Source: Chitinophagaceae bacterium
Lineage (GTDB): Bacteria > Bacteroidota > Bacteroidia > Chitinophagales > Chitinophagaceae
Reading direction: 5' to 3'
Assembly (NCBI GenBank): GCA_947456025.1
Contig: CANGQQ010000004.1
Coordinates: forward strand, 1-39,534
Length of the DNA: 39,534 bases
Within the stretch, counting starts at the first letter, position 1. Each line of letters starts with the position of its first letter. Both the position numbers and the translations under genes were made by a program. The notes beneath the pieces were generated by a model that worked only from the letters and a program-made list of their open reading frames with translations, was not told where the DNA came from and did not search any database. Shown one piece after another: positions 1 through 9,157 of the stretch.

Positions 1-303
1 CAGGACCGTGTAAATTCTGCACCCATGCAAATCCATTCCAATATTGTTTAAGATTGCGTTCAACTCTGCGTGACATACGTACGGATATTTCGTTTGCAAA
101 TAAGCACCCTGTTTGCCCCAAGGAAACGCATCGTCTTCACAACCCTGAGGTAAACCGTTATAGCCTGTTCCAACAATTTTATTTTTTTTATTGACAATAC
201 AGGCACCTACCTGGGTGGAAGGATCCTTGCTTCTTTGTGCAGACAATAAGGCCACGCCCATAAAATATTCATCCCAGGAAATATAATTATTTCTTTTGTC
301 CAT
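1..303 (-). CDS. dCMP deaminase family protein (3' end truncated by window edge)
   Basis: Manual reverse-strand translation from ATG at 303: [62 protein letters not shown]...[12 protein letters not shown]; zinc-binding HAE motif and STQVGACIV typical of the cytidine/deoxycytidylate deaminase fold. Confidence 0.88.
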   Translation of the reverse strand, partial: MDKRNNYISWDEYFMGVALLSAQRSKDPSTQVGACIVNKKNKIVGTGYNGLPQGCEDDAFPWGKQGAYLQTKYPYVCHAELNAILNNIGMDLHGCRIYTVL

Positions 304-328
304 GTGCTTTATTAGAAAAATGGGATAA

Positions 329-362
329 AAAAAATCCCATTTAGTTTCAAACGGGATTTTTT
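329..362. terminator. Rho-independent-like hairpin, likely bidirectional
   Basis: Perfect 10-bp inverted repeat AAAAAATCCC / GGGATTTTTT, A-tract and T-tract on either side, between lpd and the dCMP deaminase gene. Confidence 0.75.
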
Positions 363-385
363 ATGAAATTGTTTTAAATGGATCA

Positions 386-1792
386 TTAAATGTCAATGGC
401 TTCACCATAAGCAGCAGCCGTTGCTTCTTTAACCGCTTCGCTCATTGTTGGATGGGGGTGGACACCGTTCAGAATTTCATGATAAGTTGTCTCCAGTTTA
501 CGGGCTACAACAACTTCGGCAACCATTTCTGTTACGTTGCTTCCAATCATGTGTGCGCCTAAAAACTCTCCGTATTTCGCGTCAAAAATGACTTTTACAA
601 AGCCTTCCGTGGCACCGGCAGCACTGGCTTTACCACTGGCAACAAAGGGGAATTTGCCAACTTTAATTTCGTACCCGGCTTCTTTGGCTGCTTTTTCGGT
701 ATAACCAACGCTTGCAATTTCGGGGGTACAGTAGGTGCAACCGGGGATATTGTTGTAGTCCATGGCTTCAGGCGCATGATGGTATTTCTTTTCAAGATAA
801 GCCATATGTTCTGCCGCATTGATACCTTCTTTACCTGCAACGTGGGCCAATGCTTGTCCCGGAGCAACATCTCCAATGGCATAGATGCCTGCAACTGAAG
901 TTTGTCCGTATTTATCAACAACAATTTTTCCTTTCTCTGTTTTAATTCCGTTCTCTTCCAGTCCTATGTTTTCAATGTTGGCCACAACACCCGCAGCACT
1001 TAAAAGCAGATCGGCTTCCAGAATCACTTCACCTGATGCTGTTTTCACCTTTGCTTTAACGCCGGCTCCGCTTGTATCAACGCCGGTTACTTCAGCATTG
1101 GTCATGATCTCGATTCCTTTTTTCTTGAATTGTTTTTCCAGTTCTTTTGAAATGTCTTCATCTTCTACAGGAACAACGCGGGGCATGAATTCAACGATGG
1201 TGATTTTGGTGCCCATACTGTTGTAAAAATCTGCAAATTCAACACCTATGGCACCGCTACCTACAACGATCATTGATTTAGGTTGTTGGGGCAATACCAT
1301 TGCTTCACGATAGCCAATGATTTTCTTCCCGTCTTGCGGCATGGAGGGTAATTGACGACTTCTTCCACCGGTTGCGAGAACGATGTATTTTCCTTCTACA
1401 ATCTTTTTTGTTCCGTCTGCGGCAGTAACTTCCACTTTCCCTTTTGCAGCCACTTTACCGTAGCCCATGATGACATCAATTTTATTCTTCTTCATCAGGA
1501 ATTGAACGCCTTTGCTCATTTTATCGGCAACACCGCGACTTCTTTTGACCACCGCCGTAAAATCGTGTTGAACACCACTGGCCTGTATGCCATAATCAGC
1601 ACTGTGTTTCATGTATTCGTAAACCTGTGCACTTTTCAGCAAAGCTTTTGTTGGGATACAGCCCCAGTTCAGGCAGACACCCCCAAGACTTTCTTTTTCA
1701 ATGATTGCTACTTTAAAGCCCAGTTGTGAAGCACGGATTGCAGCGGGATAACCGCCGGGGCCACTACCTACAACAATTACATCGTATGCCAT
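386..1792 (-). CDS. lpdA: Dihydrolipoyl dehydrogenase
   Basis: GSGPGGYPAAIRASQLG FAD motif, redox-active GGVCLNWGCIPTKALL, C-terminal HPHPTMSEAVKEA. Confidence 0.96.
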   Translation of the reverse strand: MAYDVIVVGSGPGGYPAAIRASQLGFKVAIIEKESLGGVCLNWGCIPTKALLKSAQVYEYMKHSADYGIQASGVQHDFTAVVKRSRGVADKMSKGVQFLMKKNKIDVIMGYGKVAAKGKVEVTAADGTKKIVEGKYIVLATGGRSRQLPSMPQDGKKIIGYREAMVLPQQPKSMIVVGSGAIGVEFADFYNSMGTKITIVEFMPRVVPVEDEDISKELEKQFKKKGIEIMTNAEVTGVDTSGAGVKAKVKTASGEVILEADLLLSAAGVVANIENIGLEENGIKTEKGKIVVDKYGQTSVAGIYAIGDVAPGQALAHVAGKEGINAAEHMAYLEKKYHHAPEAMDYNNIPGCTYCTPEIASVGYTEKAAKEAGYEIKVGKFPFVASGKASAAGATEGFVKVIFDAKYGEFLGAHMIGSNVTEMVAEVVVARKLETTYHEILNGVHPHPTMSEAVKEATAAAYGEAIDI

Positions 1793-1898
1793 AATTTCTG
1801 TTTGAATGGATGAGAAGAAATCTATTTAATTAAATCGGTTGCGAAGGTACTTGAACTGAAGGAAATGACAAAAAGCGGACACAGGGTGCAAAAATGAA

Positions 1899-1935
1899 AA
1901 AAGGCATGCAGTGATATAAGTACTACATGCCTTTT
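1899..1935. terminator. Terminator hairpin downstream of DEAD-box helicase
   Basis: Inverted repeat AAAAGGCATG / CATGCCTTTT with T-run, just past the stop of the 1957-3669 gene. Confidence 0.7.
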
Positions 1936-1956
1936 AATGTATTGTATTTTAGCAAC

Positions 1957-3669
1957 TTATCTACTGTTAGCGTCGTTCATCCGTATCTTTCTGCCTTTGA
2001 AATTTTTACCGTCAATGGCACTGATCATTTGTCGGGCCGATTTGCTGTCTACTTCAACCCAGCTGTTAAGGTCGCGCATATCAATTTTTCCCAGTGATTC
2101 TTTTCTGAGATCGCTCATGTCCAGAATGAATTGCAAAAAACTGGCTTTGTAGAAACCGTCTTTGGTACCCAGATTTACAAAGAGTTTGGTGTAACTACCA
2201 CCACCTGAAAATTCACGACCGGCGGTATCTCTGTGAGGTTTACGCCCTTCTGTACGAACGCCGGTGCTGAAACGTTCTCTTTCACTGCGTCCGGTCCCGG
2301 TGCGGCTATCTTTTCTGAATTTATCAAACTCCCTGCCACGTTCTCTGATGTTGAGGTCTTCTGCATTTTCATAGTATTTCAGGAACCGGTCAAATTCCAT
2401 GGCCGCAACACGTTTCAGAATTTCTTCCTTGGTCATATCGGCAAACTTTTCCTGTAGCATCGGTACATAAGTCTCGTATTCTTCATTGCTTACATCGGTA
2501 CTGATGATTTTGTCCATGAAAGAAAAAAACTGTTTTCTGCAAACATCTTTTCCGCTGGGGATCTCAAGCTTATGGAACTGTGACTGTACAATACGTTCAA
2601 TTTGGCGGACTTTGCCAATTTCACGACTGTGAACAATACTCATGCAGATGCCTGTTTTTCCGGCACGTCCCGTTCTTCCGCTCCGGTGTGTATACACTTC
2701 AATGTCATCGGGAAGTTCGTAATTGATCACATGTGTGATGTCTTTTACATCAATACCACGGGCGGCAACATCGGTGGCAATCAGCAATTGAAGTGTTTTG
2801 TCTCGAAACTGACCCATGACGGTATCTCGTTGTTGTTGTGTGAGATCGCCATGCAGGGCATCAAGATCGTAACCTTCTCTTGTAAGTTTTTCTGTAATTT
2901 GTTGTGCATCCACTTTGGTACGGGTAAAGATGATACCATAGATGCCGGGATTGAAATCGATCAAACGTTTTAATGCTTCATAACGGTGTTGAGATGAAAC
3001 AACATAATATTGGTGATCGATATTTTTATTCGCTGTATTGACCTTACCCACCGTTACTTCAACAGGTTCTTTCATGTACTTGCGACTCACTTTCCGAATT
3101 TCGGGCGGCATAGTGGCACTAAAGAGCCAGGTACTTTCTTTTTTGGGGGTATTTTGAAGAATGAATTCAATGTCATCCTGAAAGCCCATATTCAACATTT
3201 CGTCCGCTTCATCCAAAACGACGTATTCGATTTCGCCGAGATTGATCGCTTTCCGTTCAATTAAATCGATCAAACGTCCCGGTGTTGCAACAACAACCTG
3301 AACACCTCTTTTAATGTCGCGTATCTGCATCCCAATGGAGGTACCTCCGTAAACAGCAACGATGGATACGGATTTCATGTATTTTTTAAAAAGTTCCAGT
3401 TCTTTTACGATCTGCAGGCAAAGCTCCCTGGTAGGGCATACGATCAATGCTTGGGGATGTTTTTGATTTTCATCCAGAAGTTGTAAAAGAGGAAGTCCAA
3501 ATGCTGCGGTCTTACCGGTGCCTGTTTGGGCGAGACCAATTAAATCTTTTGTACCGCTTAATAAAACCGGGATTGCTTTTTCCTGAATAGGGGTTGGAGT
3601 TGTAAAACCAAGATCACCAATCGCTCTCATCAATCTTTCTTCGAGGCCCAGCGCTTCAAATGTGTTCAT
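1957..3669 (-). CDS. DEAD-box ATP-dependent RNA helicase with C-terminal DbpA-type RNA-binding domain
   Basis: AQTGTGKTAA, VLDEADEML, SATMP, HRSGRTGRAG motifs; C-terminus KLFVNLGTKDGFYKASFLQFILDMSDLRKESLGKIDMRDLNSWVEV resembles the DbpA RNA-binding domain. Confidence 0.93.
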   Translation of the reverse strand: MNTFEALGLEERLMRAIGDLGFTTPTPIQEKAIPVLLSGTKDLIGLAQTGTGKTAAFGLPLLQLLDENQKHPQALIVCPTRELCLQIVKELELFKKYMKSVSIVAVYGGTSIGMQIRDIKRGVQVVVATPGRLIDLIERKAINLGEIEYVVLDEADEMLNMGFQDDIEFILQNTPKKESTWLFSATMPPEIRKVSRKYMKEPVEVTVGKVNTANKNIDHQYYVVSSQHRYEALKRLIDFNPGIYGIIFTRTKVDAQQITEKLTREGYDLDALHGDLTQQQRDTVMGQFRDKTLQLLIATDVAARGIDVKDITHVINYELPDDIEVYTHRSGRTGRAGKTGICMSIVHSREIGKVRQIERIVQSQFHKLEIPSGKDVCRKQFFSFMDKIISTDVSNEEYETYVPMLQEKFADMTKEEILKRVAAMEFDRFLKYYENAEDLNIRERGREFDKFRKDSRTGTGRSERERFSTGVRTEGRKPHRDTAGREFSGGGSYTKLFVNLGTKDGFYKASFLQFILDMSDLRKESLGKIDMRDLNSWVEVDSKSARQMISAIDGKNFKGRKIRMNDANSR

Positions 3670-3693
3670 ATACGAAATTCAAATAATTTGGTG

Positions 3694-3701
3694 CAAAGGT
3701 A
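3694..3701 (-). promoter_or_regulatory. Bacteroidota -7 box (TACCTTTG) upstream of DEAD-box helicase
   Basis: Exact TAnnTTTG on the minus strand, 24 nt before the ATG; no clear -33 box seen. Confidence 0.5.
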
Positions 3702-3806
3702 AGGTATTGAAGGCAGGTTCGGTGCGAATGTGTCATTTGAAGCCGGTCATGCGTTGAAGACGGAAGTTCTTCAGTGTCAATTTGCAGTTGTTTGTTCAAG
3801 ATCGGT

Positions 3807-3836
3807 TTTGAGGTCATCGAACATCTATTAACTTTG
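3807..3836 (+). promoter_or_regulatory. Bacteroidota promoter TTTG-N18-TAACTTTG
   Basis: TTTG at 3807-3810 and TAACTTTG at 3829-3836, 4 nt before ATG 3841. Confidence 0.65.
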
Positions 3837-3840
3837 CCGC

Positions 3841-4371
3841 ATGCGAAAATTGGCGATGGACGAACTCAACCGAAAAACGATCGATGAATTTAGGGAAGCC
3901 CCTAAAAACAAGGTTGTTATAGTGTTGGAGAACGTTCGAAGTATGCAAAATGTAGGGAGTGTGTTTCGGACGGCGGATGCATTTTTGATCGAAGCGATCT
4001 ATTTGACCGGATATACACCTCAACCACCTCACCGTGATATCCAGAAAACGGCACTTGGCGCCACTGATACGGTTCGCTGGAACTATTTTGAAACAGTCGC
4101 AGAAGCTGTGCACTCATTACGGAGTGAAGGATATTGTATTTATGGCGTTGAGCAGGTTGAAGGAAGCAAGATGTTGCATGAATTGAAAATGGAACATTCT
4201 ACGCCAATCGCTCTTATATTTGGAAATGAAGCACAAGGCGTTGAGGCAGATACTCTTTTGATGTGTGATCAGTGTATCGAAATTCCACAGGCAGGTATGA
4301 AGCATTCGCTCAACATCAGCGTAGCGGCAGGTATTGTAATGTGGGAGTTTACCCGAAATCGTTTAAAATGA
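3841..4371 (+). CDS. SpoU/TrmH-family RNA 2'-O-methyltransferase
   Basis: LENVRSMQNVGSVFRTADAF, IFGNEAQGVE, IPQAGMKHSLNISVAAGIVMWE SPOUT motifs. Confidence 0.9.
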   Translation: MRKLAMDELNRKTIDEFREAPKNKVVIVLENVRSMQNVGSVFRTADAFLIEAIYLTGYTPQPPHRDIQKTALGATDTVRWNYFETVAEAVHSLRSEGYCIYGVEQVEGSKMLHELKMEHSTPIALIFGNEAQGVEADTLLMCDQCIEIPQAGMKHSLNISVAAGIVMWEFTRNRLK

Positions 4372-4384
4372 TTAACCAGAAGCA

Positions 4385-5275
4385 ATGAGCGGAATCAAGA
4401 ATTATTTAAGTCTGATCAAATTTTCGCATACCATATTTGCGATGCCTTTTTCCTTAATCGGTTTTGTATTGGGTGTTGCTTTTTTGAAAGATTCGGCAGA
4501 TGGAGCGGAAGTATCCATTGAACCGATGTTTTATGTCGTTACACTCGCCTTAGTGATTCTTTGTATGATTTTCGCTCGTAGTGCCGCAATGGCTTTTAAC
4601 CGGTACCTGGATCGTCATTTTGATGCTCAAAATCCACGAACAGCCATCCGGGAGATACCCAGCGGGATCATACAGCCCAAAAATGCATTGATGTTCACGG
4701 CCATCATGAGTTTTCTTTTTATTGCTACGACCTATTGGATCAATATACTCTGTTTTTTCCTTTCGCCTGTGGCGTTGTTGGTCATTCTTGGCTACAGTTA
4801 TACCAAACGGTTTACGTCCTTGTGCCACCTCGTACTTGGATTGGGATTGTCGTTGGCACCTATTGGAGCCTATCTTGCGGTTACAGGTGAATTTGCGTGG
4901 CTGCCGGTATTGTTTTCTCTAACGGTATTGTGTTGGGTCAGTGGATTTGATATTATTTATGCTTTGCAGGATCATGAGTTTGACCGTGCGCATCAATTGA
5001 AATCGATTCCGGTTTGGCTCGGTGTTTCAAAGGCATTGCGGGTCAGTCGGTTGCTACATATCGTTGCAATAGGCTGTTTGATTGCAGCAGGTTATTCCGG
5101 AGGATTTGGTATATACTATTGGATCGGGGTATCGGTTTTTTCCTTTTTGCTGATCTATCAGCATACAATCGTAAAACCCGGCGATCTTTCAAAAGTCAAT
5201 CTGGCATTTTTTACAACCAATGGTATTGCAAGTGTTGTATTTGCCGTATTCGTAATCATTGATAAATTAGTCTGA
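4385..5275 (+). CDS. UbiA-family polyprenyltransferase (possibly menaquinone pathway, MqnP-like)
   Basis: Aspartate-rich NRYLDRHFDAQNPRTAIREIPSG and DIIYALQDHEFDRAHQLKSIP motifs; multiple TM segments. Confidence 0.88.
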   Translation: MSGIKNYLSLIKFSHTIFAMPFSLIGFVLGVAFLKDSADGAEVSIEPMFYVVTLALVILCMIFARSAAMAFNRYLDRHFDAQNPRTAIREIPSGIIQPKNALMFTAIMSFLFIATTYWINILCFFLSPVALLVILGYSYTKRFTSLCHLVLGLGLSLAPIGAYLAVTGEFAWLPVLFSLTVLCWVSGFDIIYALQDHEFDRAHQLKSIPVWLGVSKALRVSRLLHIVAIGCLIAAGYSGGFGIYYWIGVSVFSFLLIYQHTIVKPGDLSKVNLAFFTTNGIASVVFAVFVIIDKLV

Positions 5276-5688
5276 TGTCTCGAATCATGTGTATTGATTA
5301 TGGCGGAAAACGTACCGGGATTGCTGTAACAGACCCATTACAAATCATAGCAACGGGGCTGACAACCATAGACACGAAGAATTTTCTCTCTTTTTTGAAA
5401 GATTATTTTTCCAGAGAGTCGGTTGAAAAAATCATTATTGGTATGCCTTTGAACACAGACGATACGGCTACGCATGCCACTCCGCTTGTTGAACAGGCGA
5501 TCAGACAACTGAAAAAAAATTTTCCTGCGATTCCGGTTGAAACGGTTGATGAACGGTATACTTCCAAAATGGCAAAAGAGGCCATCCTGCAAATGGGTTT
5601 GAAAAAAAAGCAACGTAGAGATAAGAAATTGGTGGATGAGATCGCTGCTACAATGATGTTGCAGGAATACATGGCTCATCGTCTTTAA
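5275..5688 (+). CDS. ruvX: Putative pre-16S rRNA nuclease / Holliday junction resolvase-like YqgF
   Basis: MCIDYGGKRTGIAVTDP, VDERYTS..A, DEIAATMMLQEY; start codon overlaps the preceding stop. Confidence 0.92.
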   Translation: MSRIMCIDYGGKRTGIAVTDPLQIIATGLTTIDTKNFLSFLKDYFSRESVEKIIIGMPLNTDDTATHATPLVEQAIRQLKKNFPAIPVETVDERYTSKMAKEAILQMGLKKKQRRDKKLVDEIAATMMLQEYMAHRL

Positions 5689-5702
5689 GCCGGTGAATCT
5701 TT

Positions 5703-5734
5703 ATTGGACATTCCCTTGCGAACCGATATTTTTG
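5703..5734 (+). promoter_or_regulatory. Candidate Bacteroidota promoter for def (ATTG-N20-TATTTTTG)
   Basis: TATTTTTG at 5727-5734 with ATTG at 5703-5706; 26 nt upstream of ATG 5761. Confidence 0.5.
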
Positions 5735-5760
5735 TACTTACTTACTTCAATTGATCACAC

Positions 5761-6342
5761 ATGATTTTACCCATTGTAGCTTACGGGCATGATGTTTTAA
5801 GAAAAGTTTGCAGGGATATTACGCCTGAATATGACGGATTGCAACAACTGATTTCAGATATGTGGGAAACCATGTATGCTTCCAATGGTGTGGGCTTGGC
5901 TGCGCCGCAAATCAACCGGGATATACGTCTGTTTGTAGTAGACAGCGCTCAGATGTATGCCAATCTGGAAGAGGAGGATGCGTCGCAATATGCCGAGCAT
6001 GCCGGTATCAAACAGGTGTTTATCAATCCTTATATTGATGAATTAGCCGGAGAGGAGTGGCCCTACAATGAAGGATGCCTGAGTATACCCAAGATACGTG
6101 AAGATGTTTACCGTGCCGAAGAAGTCACACTTCGGTATCTGGATGAATCTTTTCAGCAACAGATAAAAACATTTAATGGTCTTACGGCACGTGTGATTTT
6201 ACATGAATACGATCATATAGAGGGGAAACTCTTTATCGACTACCTCAAACCATTAAAACGTCGTTTACTCAAACGAAAGCTGGACGATATTTCAAAAGGA
6301 AAAATTAAGGTGGATTACAAAATGCTATTCCCTAAATCCTGA
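5761..6342 (+). CDS. def: Peptide deformylase
   Basis: GVGLAAPQI, EGCLSIP, HEYDHIEG metal-binding motifs. Confidence 0.96.
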   Translation: MILPIVAYGHDVLRKVCRDITPEYDGLQQLISDMWETMYASNGVGLAAPQINRDIRLFVVDSAQMYANLEEEDASQYAEHAGIKQVFINPYIDELAGEEWPYNEGCLSIPKIREDVYRAEEVTLRYLDESFQQQIKTFNGLTARVILHEYDHIEGKLFIDYLKPLKRRLLKRKLDDISKGKIKVDYKMLFPKS

Positions 6343-7277
6343 TGCTCAAATTTCTGTTATTTGTCGGTTTCTTTTGGTTGCCGGCGTTACAATTAACGGC
6401 ACAGGATACTCTCATACATTACGAAGGAAAAATCATTCAGCTGAAGGAAGTGGTTGTTCGCTCCAATGTGAACGTCCCTTCCTTTATGCAGCGACTGAAG
6501 GATGACACAAGCTTTTACAAGGCATTCAAAAATTTACGTATTCTAAAATTCAATGCCATCAATGATGTCCGAATGCTGGATCAAAAAGGGCGTTTAAAGG
6601 CCTCTTGCAGAAGCAAATCCAGACAGTATGTCAACGCCGGCTGCAGACATACTGAAATTACAGAGGAACAGGTTACGGGTGACTTTTACACCAATGATGG
6701 CAAGTACAATTATTACACAGCCTCTTTATACGATCATCTTTTTTTCTCTAAAACACAAGTTTGCGGCGAAACAAATGTTGTAAAGGGTTCGTCCATTGCA
6801 GTAAACAACAAACGAGGAATTGAGCGTCACAAAGAGCAATTGAAAATGTTATTCTTTCAACCGGGGACAAAAATTCCGGGCGTACCATTTATTGGTAACA
6901 AAGTGGCATTCTTCGATAAAGATGTTTCTCCTTATTATGATTTTACGGTGGACCTGTCCGAGTATTTGGGTGAAAATTGTTATGTATTCCGGGCAAAAGC
7001 CAAAAGCGGTTTATCAAAATCGGAGCAGGACCTGATTGTGATTGATGAAATGAATACGTGGTTTGCTGTTTCTGATCTCGCGATAAGAGGTCGTACCTAT
7101 CACATGAGTTACAATGCCGGAATCTATGATTTTGATGTGGAGATGGAAGTGCAGATGATACGGTTCAACGAACTGACCGTGCCTGCAATTATCCGATACA
7201 TTGGAAATTGGGATGTGTTGTTTAAGAAACGTGAACGGGGTGTTTTTACTGCGCTTTTGTCTGATTTTTCCTATTGA
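6342..7277 (+). CDS. Conserved secreted hypothetical protein
   Basis: Signal peptide MLKFLLFVGFFWLPALQLTAQ; ATG overlaps def stop (TGATG); 311-aa intact ORF. Confidence 0.7.
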   Translation: MLKFLLFVGFFWLPALQLTAQDTLIHYEGKIIQLKEVVVRSNVNVPSFMQRLKDDTSFYKAFKNLRILKFNAINDVRMLDQKGRLKASCRSKSRQYVNAGCRHTEITEEQVTGDFYTNDGKYNYYTASLYDHLFFSKTQVCGETNVVKGSSIAVNNKRGIERHKEQLKMLFFQPGTKIPGVPFIGNKVAFFDKDVSPYYDFTVDLSEYLGENCYVFRAKAKSGLSKSEQDLIVIDEMNTWFAVSDLAIRGRTYHMSYNAGIYDFDVEMEVQMIRFNELTVPAIIRYIGNWDVLFKKRERGVFTALLSDFSY

Positions 7278-8335
7278 ATATTTTTTACGGCCGCGTAATT
7301 CCGCCATTTCTCAATGACCGATTTCATGTCATTCGGTATTTCACTTTCAAAGCGGATCATTTTTTTAGTTTCCGGATGTACAAATCCCAGCGTTTGGGCA
7401 TGCAACGCATGTCTGGGACACATGGCAAAACAATTTTCGACAAACTGTTTGTATTTCGTGTAAATCGTTCCCTTCACGATTCGGTCACCGCCATAGGTAT
7501 CATCATTGAATAAGGGGTGGCCAATCAGTTGCATATGTACACGAATTTGGTGGGTGCGTCCGGTTTCCAATTTACATTCGATAAGCGTAGTATAACCGAA
7601 TCGTTCAATCACCCTGTAATGGGTAGTCGCTTCTTTTCCATGATCGCCGTCCGGATAAGCAGCCATGATTTTACGGAAGCGCTGATGCCGACCGATGTGT
7701 GCTCGAACGGTGCCGGAATCTTCCTCAAAATCCCCCCATACCAATGCGATGTATTTTCGTTCAACGGTATGTTCAAAAAATTGTTTTGCCAGAAAAAAGC
7801 TTGCCTGTTCGCATTTTGCCAGAACCATCAAGCCGCTCGTGTTTTTATCTATTCGGTGAACAAGTCCAAATCGGGGGAGTTTGTCTTCGGTAAGTTCCGG
7901 ATCCTTTCGTTTCAAATAACCCACAACACCATTCACAAGAGTTCCGGAATAGTTCCCGCATCCCGGATGAACGACCATTCCGGGTACTTTGTTTACGATA
8001 AGTATCTGACTGTCTTCATGCACAATGTTTAAGGGTAAATCTTCAGGTACAATTTCATGACTTTCCGGGGAGTTTTCAGAAAAGGTGACGATTGCATCTC
8101 CCGGTTTCACTTTGTAATTTGATTTGACCGGTTGGTTATTGACCAGTACAAAATTGTTTTCAATTCCTTTCTGGATTTTGTTTCGTGTTGCTCCTTCAAT
8201 TTTTGACAGGAGGTATTTATCGATCCTGATCGGTTCCTGACCTTTTGTTACAACGAACCGGTTGCGTTCATAGAGCTCTTCGGCTCCGTCGCCGTTTTCC
8301 AATTCATTATCCTGATCGATGTACGCATGATTCAT
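7271..8335 (-). CDS. rluD: RluA/RluD-family 23S rRNA pseudouridine synthase
   Basis: S4-like N-terminus, HRIDKNTSGLMVLAKC catalytic motif, LETGRTHQIRVHM. Start placed at MNHAYIDQ (8335) because the longer ORF (to 8602) overlaps lipB. Confidence 0.92.
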   Translation of the reverse strand: MNHAYIDQDNELENGDGAEELYERNRFVVTKGQEPIRIDKYLLSKIEGATRNKIQKGIENNFVLVNNQPVKSNYKVKPGDAIVTFSENSPESHEIVPEDLPLNIVHEDSQILIVNKVPGMVVHPGCGNYSGTLVNGVVGYLKRKDPELTEDKLPRFGLVHRIDKNTSGLMVLAKCEQASFFLAKQFFEHTVERKYIALVWGDFEEDSGTVRAHIGRHQRFRKIMAAYPDGDHGKEATTHYRVIERFGYTTLIECKLETGRTHQIRVHMQLIGHPLFNDDTYGGDRIVKGTIYTKYKQFVENCFAMCPRHALHAQTLGFVHPETKKMIRFESEIPNDMKSVIEKWRNYAAVKNIQ

Positions 8336-8340
8336 ACTTG

Positions 8341-8348
8341 CAAAAATA
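8341..8348 (-). promoter_or_regulatory. -7 box TATTTTTG for rluD
   Basis: Exact TAnnTTTG on minus strand, 5 nt before ATG 8335. Confidence 0.5.
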
Positions 8349-8379
8349 ATGGCTTCGAAGGTTCTATTTGTATTGATTG

Positions 8380-8387
8380 TAAATTTG
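8380..8387 (+). promoter_or_regulatory. -7 box TAAATTTG for lipB
   Basis: Exact TAnnTTTG, 4 nt before ATG 8392. Confidence 0.5.
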
Positions 8388-8391
8388 CAGC

Positions 8392-9132
8392 ATGAAGGAA
8401 ACGGTTTATTATCAGAATTTGGGGACAATGGCTTATCAGGAAGCCTGGGCTTATCAGGAAGCATTGTTGAAGACCAATCTGGAAATAAAATCGAAGTTGC
8501 GTTCTCTTGAACAAGAAAAGAGCACAGACGATAAACCTCAGACTGAAATACTTCATACAAAAAATTATTTACTGTTTGTTGAGCATCCACCTGTTTACAC
8601 ACTGGGTAAAAGCGGCGACGTTAAGAATGTTTTGATCAATGAGATGGAGCGTGAACAAAAGGGCATTGCGTTTTTTCCTACCAACAGGGGAGGAGACATT
8701 ACTTTTCATGGTCCGCAACAACTGGTTGGTTATCCTATTCTGGACTTGGAACATTTTGAAACCGACATCGGAAAATACCTTCGGAATCTGGAAGAAGTCA
8801 TCATACGCACCATGGCTTTCTATGGACTGAAGGGCGAACGCAGCTCCGGTGAAACAGGAGTTTGGCTGGATACTGAGGTGAAAGGGAAGGAGCGTAAAAT
8901 TTGTGCCATGGGCGTTCGTTGCAGCAGGTGGATCACGATGCATGGATTTGCGTTGAACGTGAATACAGACCTTGATTATTTCAATTATATCATACCCTGT
9001 GGGATACAAAACAAGCAGGTTACCTCACTGGAAAAGGAACTGGGATTTAAAGTTGATTTCACGGAAGTGCAAGAAAAAGTCCTTGAACATTTTGCAGACG
9101 TGTTTAACGTTGATTTTGTTTCATTACAGTGA
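8392..9132 (+). CDS. lipB: Octanoyl-ACP:protein N-octanoyltransferase
   Basis: VYTLGKSG, NRGGDITFHGPQQLVGYPILDL, RKICAMGVRCSRWITMHGFALNV, IPCGI motifs. Confidence 0.95.
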   Translation: MKETVYYQNLGTMAYQEAWAYQEALLKTNLEIKSKLRSLEQEKSTDDKPQTEILHTKNYLLFVEHPPVYTLGKSGDVKNVLINEMEREQKGIAFFPTNRGGDITFHGPQQLVGYPILDLEHFETDIGKYLRNLEEVIIRTMAFYGLKGERSSGETGVWLDTEVKGKERKICAMGVRCSRWITMHGFALNVNTDLDYFNYIIPCGIQNKQVTSLEKELGFKVDFTEVQEKVLEHFADVFNVDFVSLQ

Positions 9133-9157
9133 AAAAAAATGCGGCAACTTGTTCTGC

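Noticed and set aside
885-1729. Plus-strand ORFs 885-1226 and 1352-1729
   Set aside because: Fully antisense to lpdA, low-complexity translations with no domain motifs; the same applies to the many antisense ORFs inside the helicase, pgi, pnp, dnaG, pruA and pyrB genes
8336-8602. N-terminal extension of the rluD ORF (track start 8602)
   Set aside because: Extension is antisense to the conserved 5' part of lipB and reads as non-protein-like; the -7 box at 8341-8348 supports a start at 8335
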